Positions 34,454-40,867 of a stretch of 40,867 nucleotides of DNA are shown one piece after another (position 1 is the first letter of the stretch; every line of letters starts with the position of its first letter). The DNA is from Desulfobacterales bacterium (GTDB lineage Bacteria; Desulfobacterota; Desulfobacteria; Desulfobacterales; C00003060). The position numbers were made by a program, and so were the translations under genes. The notes below the pieces were generated by a model that saw only the letters and a program-made list of their open reading frames with translations, searched no databases and was not told the DNA's origin. The stretch is taken from contig JAGMBW010000063.1 of NCBI GenBank assembly GCA_023129535.1, positions 1-40,867 on the forward strand. The letters run 5' to 3'.

Positions 34454-35202
34454 GCCTCCTTATCCATCACAGCCAGTTCTCGAGCAATAATATCGCGAAC
34501 CCTGTTCTTCAGTTTAAAGGGTTTCATATCCTTATACTCTTCCCACTGGAGTGCCGGCAGTTTGTGCACCTTAATCGTCCCCGCCCTTAACAAGAGAGAG
34601 CCCCGATTAATTATATTCTCATTACCGGCAATGCACAATGGTGCAATCGGGCACTTGGCCTTCAAAGCAACGCGGAAAATCGAACCGTGAAACTGCCCCA
34701 TCGTTTTATCCCCTGACCGGGTACCTTCAGGAAGCACAACAATAGAAACCCCCTGTCCGAGCAACTCAATGGCCTTCCGGGAGAATTCCTCAAAGGGCAT
34801 CTCTCTGACACTCAGGTAGCCGGCCCACCTGGCGAAGATGCCCAACACAGGTATTCGAAAAGGCCATATATTCACCACCTGGACAATCTCGTAGGGCAGG
34901 CAAGCCATAAGAAACGCATCCGAGGTCGCCCGGTGATTACAGACAAAAATGTACGGGTCGGTTTCGTCATCCTTTGCGTAGTCTTTATAGCGAATCCGCA
35001 CCAAAGGAAATGGAAGCAGCCGGATAACCACCGTCCCGTACCAACTGATGGCACGGCGAAACCGTTTCATGATACTCCGATGAGACATAAATAACGACAA
35101 GAATGCGACCAACAGAGTAAGCAGGGGAATACCGAGTGCGGAGAACAGGAAAAACGACAGATAAAACGTTGTATTCAAATATATCAGTTTTAAGGTTTCC
35201 AC
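34450..35202 (-). CDS. PlsC-like 1-acyl-glycerol-phosphate acyltransferase
   Basis: A 250-residue membrane acyltransferase with an N-terminal hydrophobic helix (about 12-38), the catalytic NHRATSD (H90, D95) and LPEGTRS (157-163). These are motifs I and III of lysophosphatidic acid acyltransferases. The start is a GTG at 35202 with AAGGACC upstream. Its place next to an ACP and a ketosynthase suggests it moves the finished acyl chain onto a glycerol-phosphate or lysolipid acceptor. It lies 51 bp after the ACP and overlaps the ligase by 4 nt. Confidence 0.88.
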   Translation of the reverse strand: METLKLIYLNTTFYLSFFLFSALGIPLLTLLVAFLSLFMSHRSIMKRFRRAISWYGTVVIRLLPFPLVRIRYKDYAKDDETDPYIFVCNHRATSDAFLMACLPYEIVQVVNIWPFRIPVLGIFARWAGYLSVREMPFEEFSRKAIELLGQGVSIVVLPEGTRSGDKTMGQFHGSIFRVALKAKCPIAPLCIAGNENIINRGSLLLRAGTIKVHKLPALQWEEYKDMKPFKLKNRVRDIIARELAVMDKEA

Positions 35203-35253
35203 TGTTTTGAGGTCCTTGCAAAACCTTCCATATTGTTTTTCAAGTGCAAGGTG

Positions 35254-35544
35254 TCATTCTTTCTGATCAGATACTATGGCGGACGCGCCTCCGGTTTTTA
35301 GATTAAGAATAAACTGGTAAATATCCCCCAGTGTCCGAATACTCCTGACCCGTTCATCGTCTCGGATCTTCACGCCAAACTTTTCCTGCAGGGCAACCAC
35401 CAGATCAACAACATCCAGGCTGTCGAGCCCCAGGTCCTCGAAGATGTTCATCTGCGGCTGGAGCTTCTCTTTTTCTATCTCAAAGGACTCTTCAAACACC
35501 TGATTTGTCAAAGTAATAATCTCTTGCTCGGTGGTGGTGGTCAT
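35254..35544 (-). CDS. Acyl carrier protein (third)
   Basis: A 96-residue carrier protein with FEDLGLDSLDVVDLVVALQEKFGV; phosphopantetheine would attach to S42. The start at ATG 35544 has AGGAAGG upstream. An open frame extends to 35643 inside the ketosynthase gene but lacks ACP similarity there. It follows the ketosynthase by 19 bp and precedes PlsC, so it probably serves that ketosynthase. A glycine-alanine-rich tail follows helix 4. Confidence 0.94.
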   Translation of the reverse strand: MTTTTEQEIITLTNQVFEESFEIEKEKLQPQMNIFEDLGLDSLDVVDLVVALQEKFGVKIRDDERVRSIRTLGDIYQFILNLKTGGASAIVSDQKE

Positions 35545-35563
35545 ACCGTATCCTTCCTGTCTC

Positions 35564-36799
35564 CTACTGATGATTAACCTTCTTACAGACCAGGGCCGCA
35601 TTGATACCGCCAAAGGCAAAACAATTCTTGACCATGACTCCAATATCCCACGCCAACGGATGCATCACATGACGTATCCCCTCGCAATCCGGGCTCACCG
35701 TCTCTAAATTCAGCGTCGGATACACAACTCCTTTCTCCATCATCGCCAGTGAAACTATCAATTCCAGTGATCCTGATGCTCCCAGTGTATGCCCTATATA
35801 TCCTTTCAGGCTGCTTACCGGTACCTCATCACCGAAAAGATCCTTGATTGCTTCGGCCTCTTCTTTGTCCCCCTGCACAGTTGCCGTTGCATGGGCATTG
35901 ACATAGTCCACATCACCAGGCGAGATATGGGCAGTGGCCATCGCTTCCCTGAGACAATAAATCATGGCATCCCGATTGGACTGGCTGACGTGAACCCCGC
36001 TTCCGCAGGTATGGTACCCCACGATTTCAGCGTATATTTTTGCCTTTCGCCGCAAGGCATGTTCATATTCCTCCAGAATAAGGATCCCGCTCCCTTCACC
36101 ACATACCAGACCATCCCGTTCCCTGTCAAAGGGGCGGGGGGTCCTTTGGGGGGCATTATTGTAGCTTACCGATGTTGCAAAAAGGACATCAAAAGCCCCG
36201 GTCACGGTAGGATGAAGCTCCTCTGCGCCACCACACAACATTACATCCTGTTTGCCCAACCTGATCAAATCATAGCCTGCGCCAAGCGCCTGTGATGCAG
36301 ACGCACAGGCTGCGGAAGTCGCCATCACATAACCGGTCAGCCCCAGGTATTGCGCCACATTCATTGCCGCTGTATGGGAAACGCACTGGAAAAACCTCAT
36401 CGCGGTTAACTGCGACAAGTCTTTTTCCGGCAGCATGGTTTCAAAGGCATCATTGAGGCTTTCGGCGCCCCCCATTGTTGAACCGATAATACATCCGACC
36501 CGACCTGAAGAAAGATTTTTCTGTTCTAAACCGGAATCGGAAAGGGCCTGCTGTGTCGCCTGAACGGCAAAAAAACTCATTCTTCCCATTGAGCGTCTGC
36601 TTTGACGCGGTATCGACTTTTCATTTTTCAGCTCCGCCGGTGCGCCCACAAGGCTGCGCAACCCGGTATACTGCTCCCATCCTTCCATATATTGCACAGC
36701 GCTTTTCCCCTGCTCAACACCTTTGATAAGCGATGGCACATCGCTGCCCAGAGGAGAAACAGCACCGACACCTGTGATAACGACCCTTTTCAACTGCAT
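35564..36799 (-). CDS. Beta-ketoacyl-ACP synthase (third, ladderane-cluster type)
   Basis: A FabF-like ketosynthase of 411 residues with C165 (TSAACASASQA), H303 (VNAHATATVQGD) and H337 (KGYIGHTLGASG). The threonine-rich HATAT replaces the usual HGTGT, a mild variant. The MRFFQCVSHTAAMNVAQYLG segment is distinctive. It overlaps the phytoene-desaturase-like gene by 10 nt and is followed by an ACP. This pair, desaturase then KS-ACP-PlsC-ligase-radical SAM, parallels the gene order described for anammox ladderane loci, as far as I can recall. It probably carries out the main elongation. Confidence 0.9.
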   Translation of the reverse strand: MQLKRVVITGVGAVSPLGSDVPSLIKGVEQGKSAVQYMEGWEQYTGLRSLVGAPAELKNEKSIPRQSRRSMGRMSFFAVQATQQALSDSGLEQKNLSSGRVGCIIGSTMGGAESLNDAFETMLPEKDLSQLTAMRFFQCVSHTAAMNVAQYLGLTGYVMATSAACASASQALGAGYDLIRLGKQDVMLCGGAEELHPTVTGAFDVLFATSVSYNNAPQRTPRPFDRERDGLVCGEGSGILILEEYEHALRRKAKIYAEIVGYHTCGSGVHVSQSNRDAMIYCLREAMATAHISPGDVDYVNAHATATVQGDKEEAEAIKDLFGDEVPVSSLKGYIGHTLGASGSLELIVSLAMMEKGVVYPTLNLETVSPDCEGIRHVMHPLAWDIGVMVKNCFAFGGINAALVCKKVNHQ

Positions 36800-38292
36800 A
36801 ATCTCTGTTCAATAAAACGACAATACTTTTCCTTACCCACAATACTTCGCCCCACAATAAAGGAGGACATCATGGCCCCCACCACTCCCGGCAACATGGA
36901 ACTCTGCCCGGCGGCATAGACGTTTCGCAGGGGGAGCTTGCCGAAAAGATTAAACTGCCCAATTTTCTGTTTCACGCCGTACGCTGAGCCGTCAGGAGAA
37001 TGCAAATAATCCCTGAAGGTCAGGACCGATGCTGCCTCAACCACCCTAAAAGAATCGCGATACTCCGGGTACGTCCTAACAATGCGCCTCCTGATACTGT
37101 CAACACGCTTTTGTTTATACTCCGCGTACCCGGGAGGGCGATTTCCTGTTCTTGAGTCCTTCCATGCTGCCACGTGTTCGGGAAAGGAGATCTCAGACGC
37201 ATTCATCACACGATAGGATCTTCCGCCTACCACCTCACGGTTTTTCATGATGACCAACGCCTGTGCACTGGTGGTGCCGGGATCGAGCATCGAGTTCACG
37301 TCCGTCGTTGGGAACAGGGAAAGGATTGACGGATCAAAATCATCTGCCGGGTCATCGGGCTCCACAACGCCGAATACCGAAAAGAATCCCGCCGACGGTT
37401 CAAAGGCATTCACCCTGTCAACAAAGGCATTGCTCAAATGTTCTTGCGGCAAAGTTTTCAATATCTCCTTAGGGTGTATCGTAAAAATGCAGTGGGTGCA
37501 GGAAATTTCTTCACCGGTATTCAACACAAACCGGCCTACATGCTTGTTCCGTATATCAACACACCCGGTAATATATCTGTCGCACATAATCGCAATATCA
37601 AGTTCAGCAAAGCACTCTCGGAACGCCTTGATAAATGCATCTCCCCCGTCTTTCACACGGGCTACCGATTGATACAAACCGAAGCATACCCTGCTGTGAT
37701 TGGCAAAGGAAACCTCCGCAGGCTTAACCCCGTAACACATGCTGTATGCGGCCAGGAATGCCCTTAACGTGCAATTGTCGGTCAAGCCCTTCAACACATC
37801 ATCAAGGCTGACAAAATCCTCATCAATGAGATTCGGAGAGAGGGAAATCTTCCGCAAATCCATGGCAACGGTCCGGGAACAAACGTCTTTCACCATCTCA
37901 AAATACCAGTCGATAGCCTGCTCCTCGCCAGGGAAGTATTCCTTAAGCTTTGCGATTGTCTCCTGATAACCGGTCGGCATATCATAGGTTGCCTGTTCCG
38001 CTTCAAAGATAATTCGATTATTCTTTTCCTTCGACAGATAGATCGGCTTGACATAATCATGAATGCCGAGAACCGTCAGCATGTCGTGGAGAATCCCGTT
38101 CTTGCCAAACCCGCCGGTAAAATGGAAACCAGTATCAAAGGGAATCCCTTCCCTGTAAAACCGGGCTAACGACCCACCGATACGTGGACTCTTTTCGAGC
38201 AGCAACACGGAACGCCCGTTCATGCCAAGCAAAAGCGCAAGGGTCATGCCGCTGATGCCGCTTCCCACAACTAGATCGTCATACTTTTTCAT
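36790..38292 (-). CDS. Phytoene-desaturase-like FAD oxidoreductase (first)
   Basis: A flavoprotein of 500 residues of the CrtI/retinol-saturase group. The FAD-binding motif GSGISG lies at 10-15 and the second glycine region is KSPRIGGSLARFYREG. The FAD-closing segment near the end is AAGQSSMLPGVVGAMMSSFIVGRSI. Members desaturate, saturate or isomerise polyenes. With ketosynthase and radical SAM genes it fits chain modification after or during polyene synthesis. Its stop overlaps the ketosynthase start by 10 nt. The ribosome site is weak. Confidence 0.88.
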   Translation of the reverse strand: MKKYDDLVVGSGISGMTLALLLGMNGRSVLLLEKSPRIGGSLARFYREGIPFDTGFHFTGGFGKNGILHDMLTVLGIHDYVKPIYLSKEKNNRIIFEAEQATYDMPTGYQETIAKLKEYFPGEEQAIDWYFEMVKDVCSRTVAMDLRKISLSPNLIDEDFVSLDDVLKGLTDNCTLRAFLAAYSMCYGVKPAEVSFANHSRVCFGLYQSVARVKDGGDAFIKAFRECFAELDIAIMCDRYITGCVDIRNKHVGRFVLNTGEEISCTHCIFTIHPKEILKTLPQEHLSNAFVDRVNAFEPSAGFFSVFGVVEPDDPADDFDPSILSLFPTTDVNSMLDPGTTSAQALVIMKNREVVGGRSYRVMNASEISFPEHVAAWKDSRTGNRPPGYAEYKQKRVDSIRRRIVRTYPEYRDSFRVVEAASVLTFRDYLHSPDGSAYGVKQKIGQFNLFGKLPLRNVYAAGQSSMLPGVVGAMMSSFIVGRSIVGKEKYCRFIEQRLCS

Positions 38293-38334
38293 CCAATTTG
38301 GGGAACAGTTATTGTACCGCGAAGATGTCGGATT

Positions 38335-39078
38335 TTAGATGGCCAGCCCACCGTTAATACCGATAACCTGACCGTGAATATACATATGTTCTTCACTGCA
38401 TAGGAAATTTACGACCGATGCAACATCATCAGGACTTCCAAACCGCTGTAATGGAATAAGTGGAAGGATTTGATCTTTTGGAAGCCCCTTGGTCATGTCT
38501 GTTTCAATCACCCCGGGAGCGACAACATTGACGAGAATATTTTTCTTGCCGACTTCCCGGGCCAATGCCTTTACAGCACCGATCAAGCCTGCTTTTGAGG
38601 CAGAATAGTTTACTTGACCTGCCTGGCCGATCTGACCGGAAGTCGAAGACACGACAACAATGCGTCCCTTTTTTGCGCGCAGCATCGGGAACAGTAACGT
38701 GTGCATTACATTATAAAATCCGTCAAGGTTGGTCGAAAGAACCGCATCCCATTCTTCCCTTGTCATCCATACCAAAAGGTTATCGCGGGTAATCCCGGCA
38801 TTATATACCACCACATCCGGAGCACGGGCCTCCGTCTTTTCCCCTAACGCTGTCTCGGTTTCCTCATAATCAGAGATATCAAAACAAAGGGTTTCACACA
38901 ACCTGCCTGTCTGTTCTATCTCTGCCTTGACCATCTCAGCAGCGGCATGATTGCCCCGGTAGGTTAACCATATATTAAATCCGGATTGGGCAAGACGCAG
39001 TGCGATGGCTCGCCCTATGCCACGGCTCCCTCCAATAATTAGTGCGATCTTTTCGCTATTTTCTTTGTTATTCTTCAT
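38335..39078 (-). CDS. FabG-like 3-oxoacyl-ACP reductase
   Basis: A short-chain dehydrogenase of 247 residues. The cofactor motif is GGSRGIG (16-22) and the catalytic set is N117, S145, Y158 and K162 (YSASK). The MTREEWDAVLSTNLDGFYN and PGVIETDMTK segments are typical of FabG. It reduces the ketoacyl-ACP made by the ketosynthases with NADPH, before dehydration. It is the only ketoreductase in the cluster. It is the first gene after the best promoter candidate in the operon; the 42-bp gap to the desaturase has no other feature. Confidence 0.93.
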   Translation of the reverse strand: MKNNKENSEKIALIIGGSRGIGRAIALRLAQSGFNIWLTYRGNHAAAEMVKAEIEQTGRLCETLCFDISDYEETETALGEKTEARAPDVVVYNAGITRDNLLVWMTREEWDAVLSTNLDGFYNVMHTLLFPMLRAKKGRIVVVSSTSGQIGQAGQVNYSASKAGLIGAVKALAREVGKKNILVNVVAPGVIETDMTKGLPKDQILPLIPLQRFGSPDDVASVVNFLCSEEHMYIHGQVIGINGGLAI

Positions 39079-39179
39079 GCCTGTCTGCCTGTCTATCTTT
39101 AAGTCCAGTACTTCTGTCTCAAACCAAAACCATTACTATTTTTGTGAACGAACAAAGGTTTCTTTATGAAGAGTATCGT

Positions 39180-39208
39180 AATTTACCGATTATTATCGTT
39201 AGCGTCAA
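39180..39208 (-). promoter_or_regulatory. Candidate promoter of the lipid operon
   Basis: On the minus strand TTGACG (39203-39208) and TAAATT (39180-39185) are separated by exactly 17 bp. The start of the FabG-like gene is about 100 nt downstream. It lies in the 160-bp gap after the next desaturase-like gene, so the operon proper may start here. Confidence 0.45.
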
Positions 39209-39237
39209 TACCGAATTTATTGGGTCAGACGTGCCTT

Positions 39238-40860
39238 TCACGAATGGACCTTTCCGTCTACTACGTCTCGCAGCTCCTTGAACGCGGTCTCGTCGATCTC
39301 CTTGAGAATCAGAAGACTGGTGTTCACCGCCGACTTGACCGCAATAGGCACGCCACCCCCATACTCGGCCCAGTGGCCTCCCAAGAGCAGGTTCTGCACA
39401 GGTGTCCTGTAGTGAGCAATCTTATTCTTGATATTCTTATTGGTCGGACGCTGTCCCATGATACTCCCACCGCGGTTGCCTGTGTAACGCCAATAGGTCA
39501 CTGGCGTGGCAATATCCAGGATCTCGATGTGCTCCTTGAGGCCTGGCGCCAAAGCCTTCTCCACACGGTCGACAAGGACCTGGGCATACTCCTCCTTGAA
39601 AACCTTGTAAGCCTTGCCACGCTTCAGCCCAACCTCGGTTTTCCAGTGGTCGGCATAGTCCAGCCGGGCGGGGCAATTGATGGTTAGTGTGCCCTTCCCC
39701 TCGGGCGCCAGAGAGGGATCCCGGAATGTCGGTGCAAGGATGTTCAGGGAGCTTTTGTGTGGATCGCCGCAAGTGTGGTCTCGTCGCGATACGTCGTCTC
39801 GCGTCAGGAAAATAAGCTCCTCGTTGAAGCCCAGGGAGGCCACGTCGCAGTCTAAACCGATGAAGAGTGTCACCGCTGAGTCGTAGATGTCGGCCTCGCG
39901 AAGCCGTTGGCACAAGTCCGCAGGAATCTGCCCCTGAGGGAGCATTTTCTCGTAGAGGCTCTCCACATCACAGGCTGCCAGGACGCAACGGGAACGAATG
40001 ACGTCCCCCTTGCTCAGGGAAACTCCCACCGCTCTGTCAGCATCCAGGAGCACCTTTTCCACACGACGCTTCAGCAACACTTGCGATCCTGACGATTGGA
40101 CGAGTTTGTACAACCACATGGGAAAAGCCCGGCTCCCGCCGATGGGAGGTGCTTGGAAGTCCCCCATGTAGGCCCAGCAAATGGGCATCATGATCGACAC
40201 CAAGTACTCATCCGAGCAGAAAATCTTCTTGATATCCGGGTCTTTGAAATACCGATTAAGGCCCTTCTCGGCCGAAATCCTCAGGTGCTTCAATACTGGG
40301 AGGACCCAGTGGGCCATCCTCAGACCGTAATAGCTCCTTTCCCATAAAGACATAGTTTCCCGGGCTCGCATCAGGTCGTTGTAAGCGCGCATGCGGCCTC
40401 CGAGCACCTTGATGTCCGCGAAAAATTTGTGGATGCCCTTGGCCTCGCTAGGAAAATCATTGATGAGCTGATCTCGCAACCCCCAAGGATTGTTGGTCAG
40501 CAGGTAGTCGAAGGAGTCCCCTTTATAGCGACGGATGCGAGCCAAAGGCTTGCACTTTGGAAAATCAGCATCCAGGTAGCCAAAAATCTTGTTGACGAAC
40601 CCGCCAGGGCCGCACTGGTTCAGCCATAGGATGGCGGAATCGAAGATGAAACCTTTACGCTCAAAGCCTGCGAGGTAGCCGCCGGGGCGGTACTCCGCTT
40701 CTACGACCACCACATGAAGGCCCGCCTTGGACAGCAAGGCCGCCGCCGTCAGGCCCGCTATCCCAGCTCCGATGACGACGATATCACATTTGGGGGGTAT
40801 TTGAGTGACCATACCAATCCCAGTTTCCTGTGTTATCGAAGAATCAATATCGTTCGGCAT
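39238..40860 (-). CDS. Phytoene-desaturase-like FAD oxidoreductase (second)
   Basis: A CrtI-like flavoprotein of 540 residues; its FAD-binding motif GAGIAG lies at 31-36, with EAEYRPGGYLAGFERKG after it and LLLGGHWAEYGGGVPIAVKSAVNTS near the end. The start is uncertain: ATG 40860 is only 7 nt from the window edge with no stop between, and M17 (MVTQIPPKCDIVVIGAG) also suits. It is GC-richer than the other cluster genes, so its origin may differ. A 160-bp gap with a promoter separates it from FabG, so its membership of the operon is likely but not certain. Confidence 0.85.
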   Translation of the reverse strand: MPNDIDSSITQETGIGMVTQIPPKCDIVVIGAGIAGLTAAALLSKAGLHVVVVEAEYRPGGYLAGFERKGFIFDSAILWLNQCGPGGFVNKIFGYLDADFPKCKPLARIRRYKGDSFDYLLTNNPWGLRDQLINDFPSEAKGIHKFFADIKVLGGRMRAYNDLMRARETMSLWERSYYGLRMAHWVLPVLKHLRISAEKGLNRYFKDPDIKKIFCSDEYLVSIMMPICWAYMGDFQAPPIGGSRAFPMWLYKLVQSSGSQVLLKRRVEKVLLDADRAVGVSLSKGDVIRSRCVLAACDVESLYEKMLPQGQIPADLCQRLREADIYDSAVTLFIGLDCDVASLGFNEELIFLTRDDVSRRDHTCGDPHKSSLNILAPTFRDPSLAPEGKGTLTINCPARLDYADHWKTEVGLKRGKAYKVFKEEYAQVLVDRVEKALAPGLKEHIEILDIATPVTYWRYTGNRGGSIMGQRPTNKNIKNKIAHYRTPVQNLLLGGHWAEYGGGVPIAVKSAVNTSLLILKEIDETAFKELRDVVDGKVHS

Positions 40861-40867
40861 AATAATT

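Noticed and set aside
35545-35643. Longer N-terminus of the third ACP
   Set aside because: It overlaps the ketosynthase gene and has no ACP similarity; ATG 35544 has AGGAAGG upstream and gives the normal length.
11467-39078. Classical aryl-polyene (xanthomonadin/flexirubin) cluster
   Set aside because: There is no ammonia-lyase and no methyltransferase, while several radical SAM and CrtI-like enzymes foreign to that pathway are present.

Overview
The window looks like a chromosomal segment of a Desulfobacterota (deltaproteobacterial) genome of about 48% GC. This placement is an inference. It rests on the Rho sequence, on threonine-independent isoleucine synthesis by citramalate synthase, and on the short tandem-repeat filler between genes. 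No rRNA, tRNA or CRISPR array was seen. Almost every gene is on the minus strand; only a small remnant-rich stretch around 9.9-11.3 kb carries plus-strand genes.

Region 1 (1-9.8 kb) is housekeeping. Read in the direction of transcription (right to left), it contains a leader peptide with an attenuator, cimA, ilvD, ilvB, ilvN, ilvC and then rho. The leader ORF (9606-9707) encodes a 33-residue peptide in which 18 residues are Ile, Val or Leu. A 13-bp antiterminator pairing and a rho-independent terminator follow it, so the operon is very probably controlled by ribosome-mediated attenuation, as in enterobacterial ilv leaders. The ilv spacers are filled with 7-bp tandem repeats, usually as two arrays in opposite orientation that could fold into hairpins.

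Region 2 (9.8-11.4 kb) is a scar zone: a DUF72 tail fragment, an unrecognised small ORF, a VapB-like antitoxin whose VapC partner is cut off after 23 residues, a small palindrome, and a PagL-like outer-membrane lipid A deacylase.

Region 3 (11.4-40.9 kb) is a nearly unbroken minus-strand operon of about 25 genes, many joined by ATGA or TGATG overlaps. It has three complete ketosynthases, a ketosynthase-like chain-length-factor partner, a ketosynthase half protein, three acyl carrier proteins, a FabG-type ketoreductase and two dehydratase-type hotdog proteins, one fused to a radical SAM/SPASM enzyme. It also has a thioesterase, two cobalamin-type radical SAM enzymes, two phytoene-desaturase-like oxidoreductases, a third FAD oxidoreductase, two AMP-forming ligases, a condensation-domain acyltransferase, PlsC-like and LpxL-like acyltransferases and a GT2-DUF2062 glycosyltransferase. 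An export set (LolA-like carrier, MMPL/RND transporter, DUF3261 lipoprotein) completes it. No enoyl reductase is present.

The inventory combines an aryl-polyene-type lipid pathway with the radical SAM plus desaturase gene set proposed for anammox ladderane loci. The simplest reading is a type II fatty-acid/polyketide line that builds a polyunsaturated acyl chain, modifies it by radical and desaturase chemistry, attaches it to a glycosylated or lipid carrier and exports it to the outer membrane. Product and starter unit cannot be read from the sequence; ammonia-lyase and methyltransferase genes, typical of true aryl polyenes, are absent. A low-GC island of about 1.2 kb (24.6-25.8 kb) interrupts the operon.
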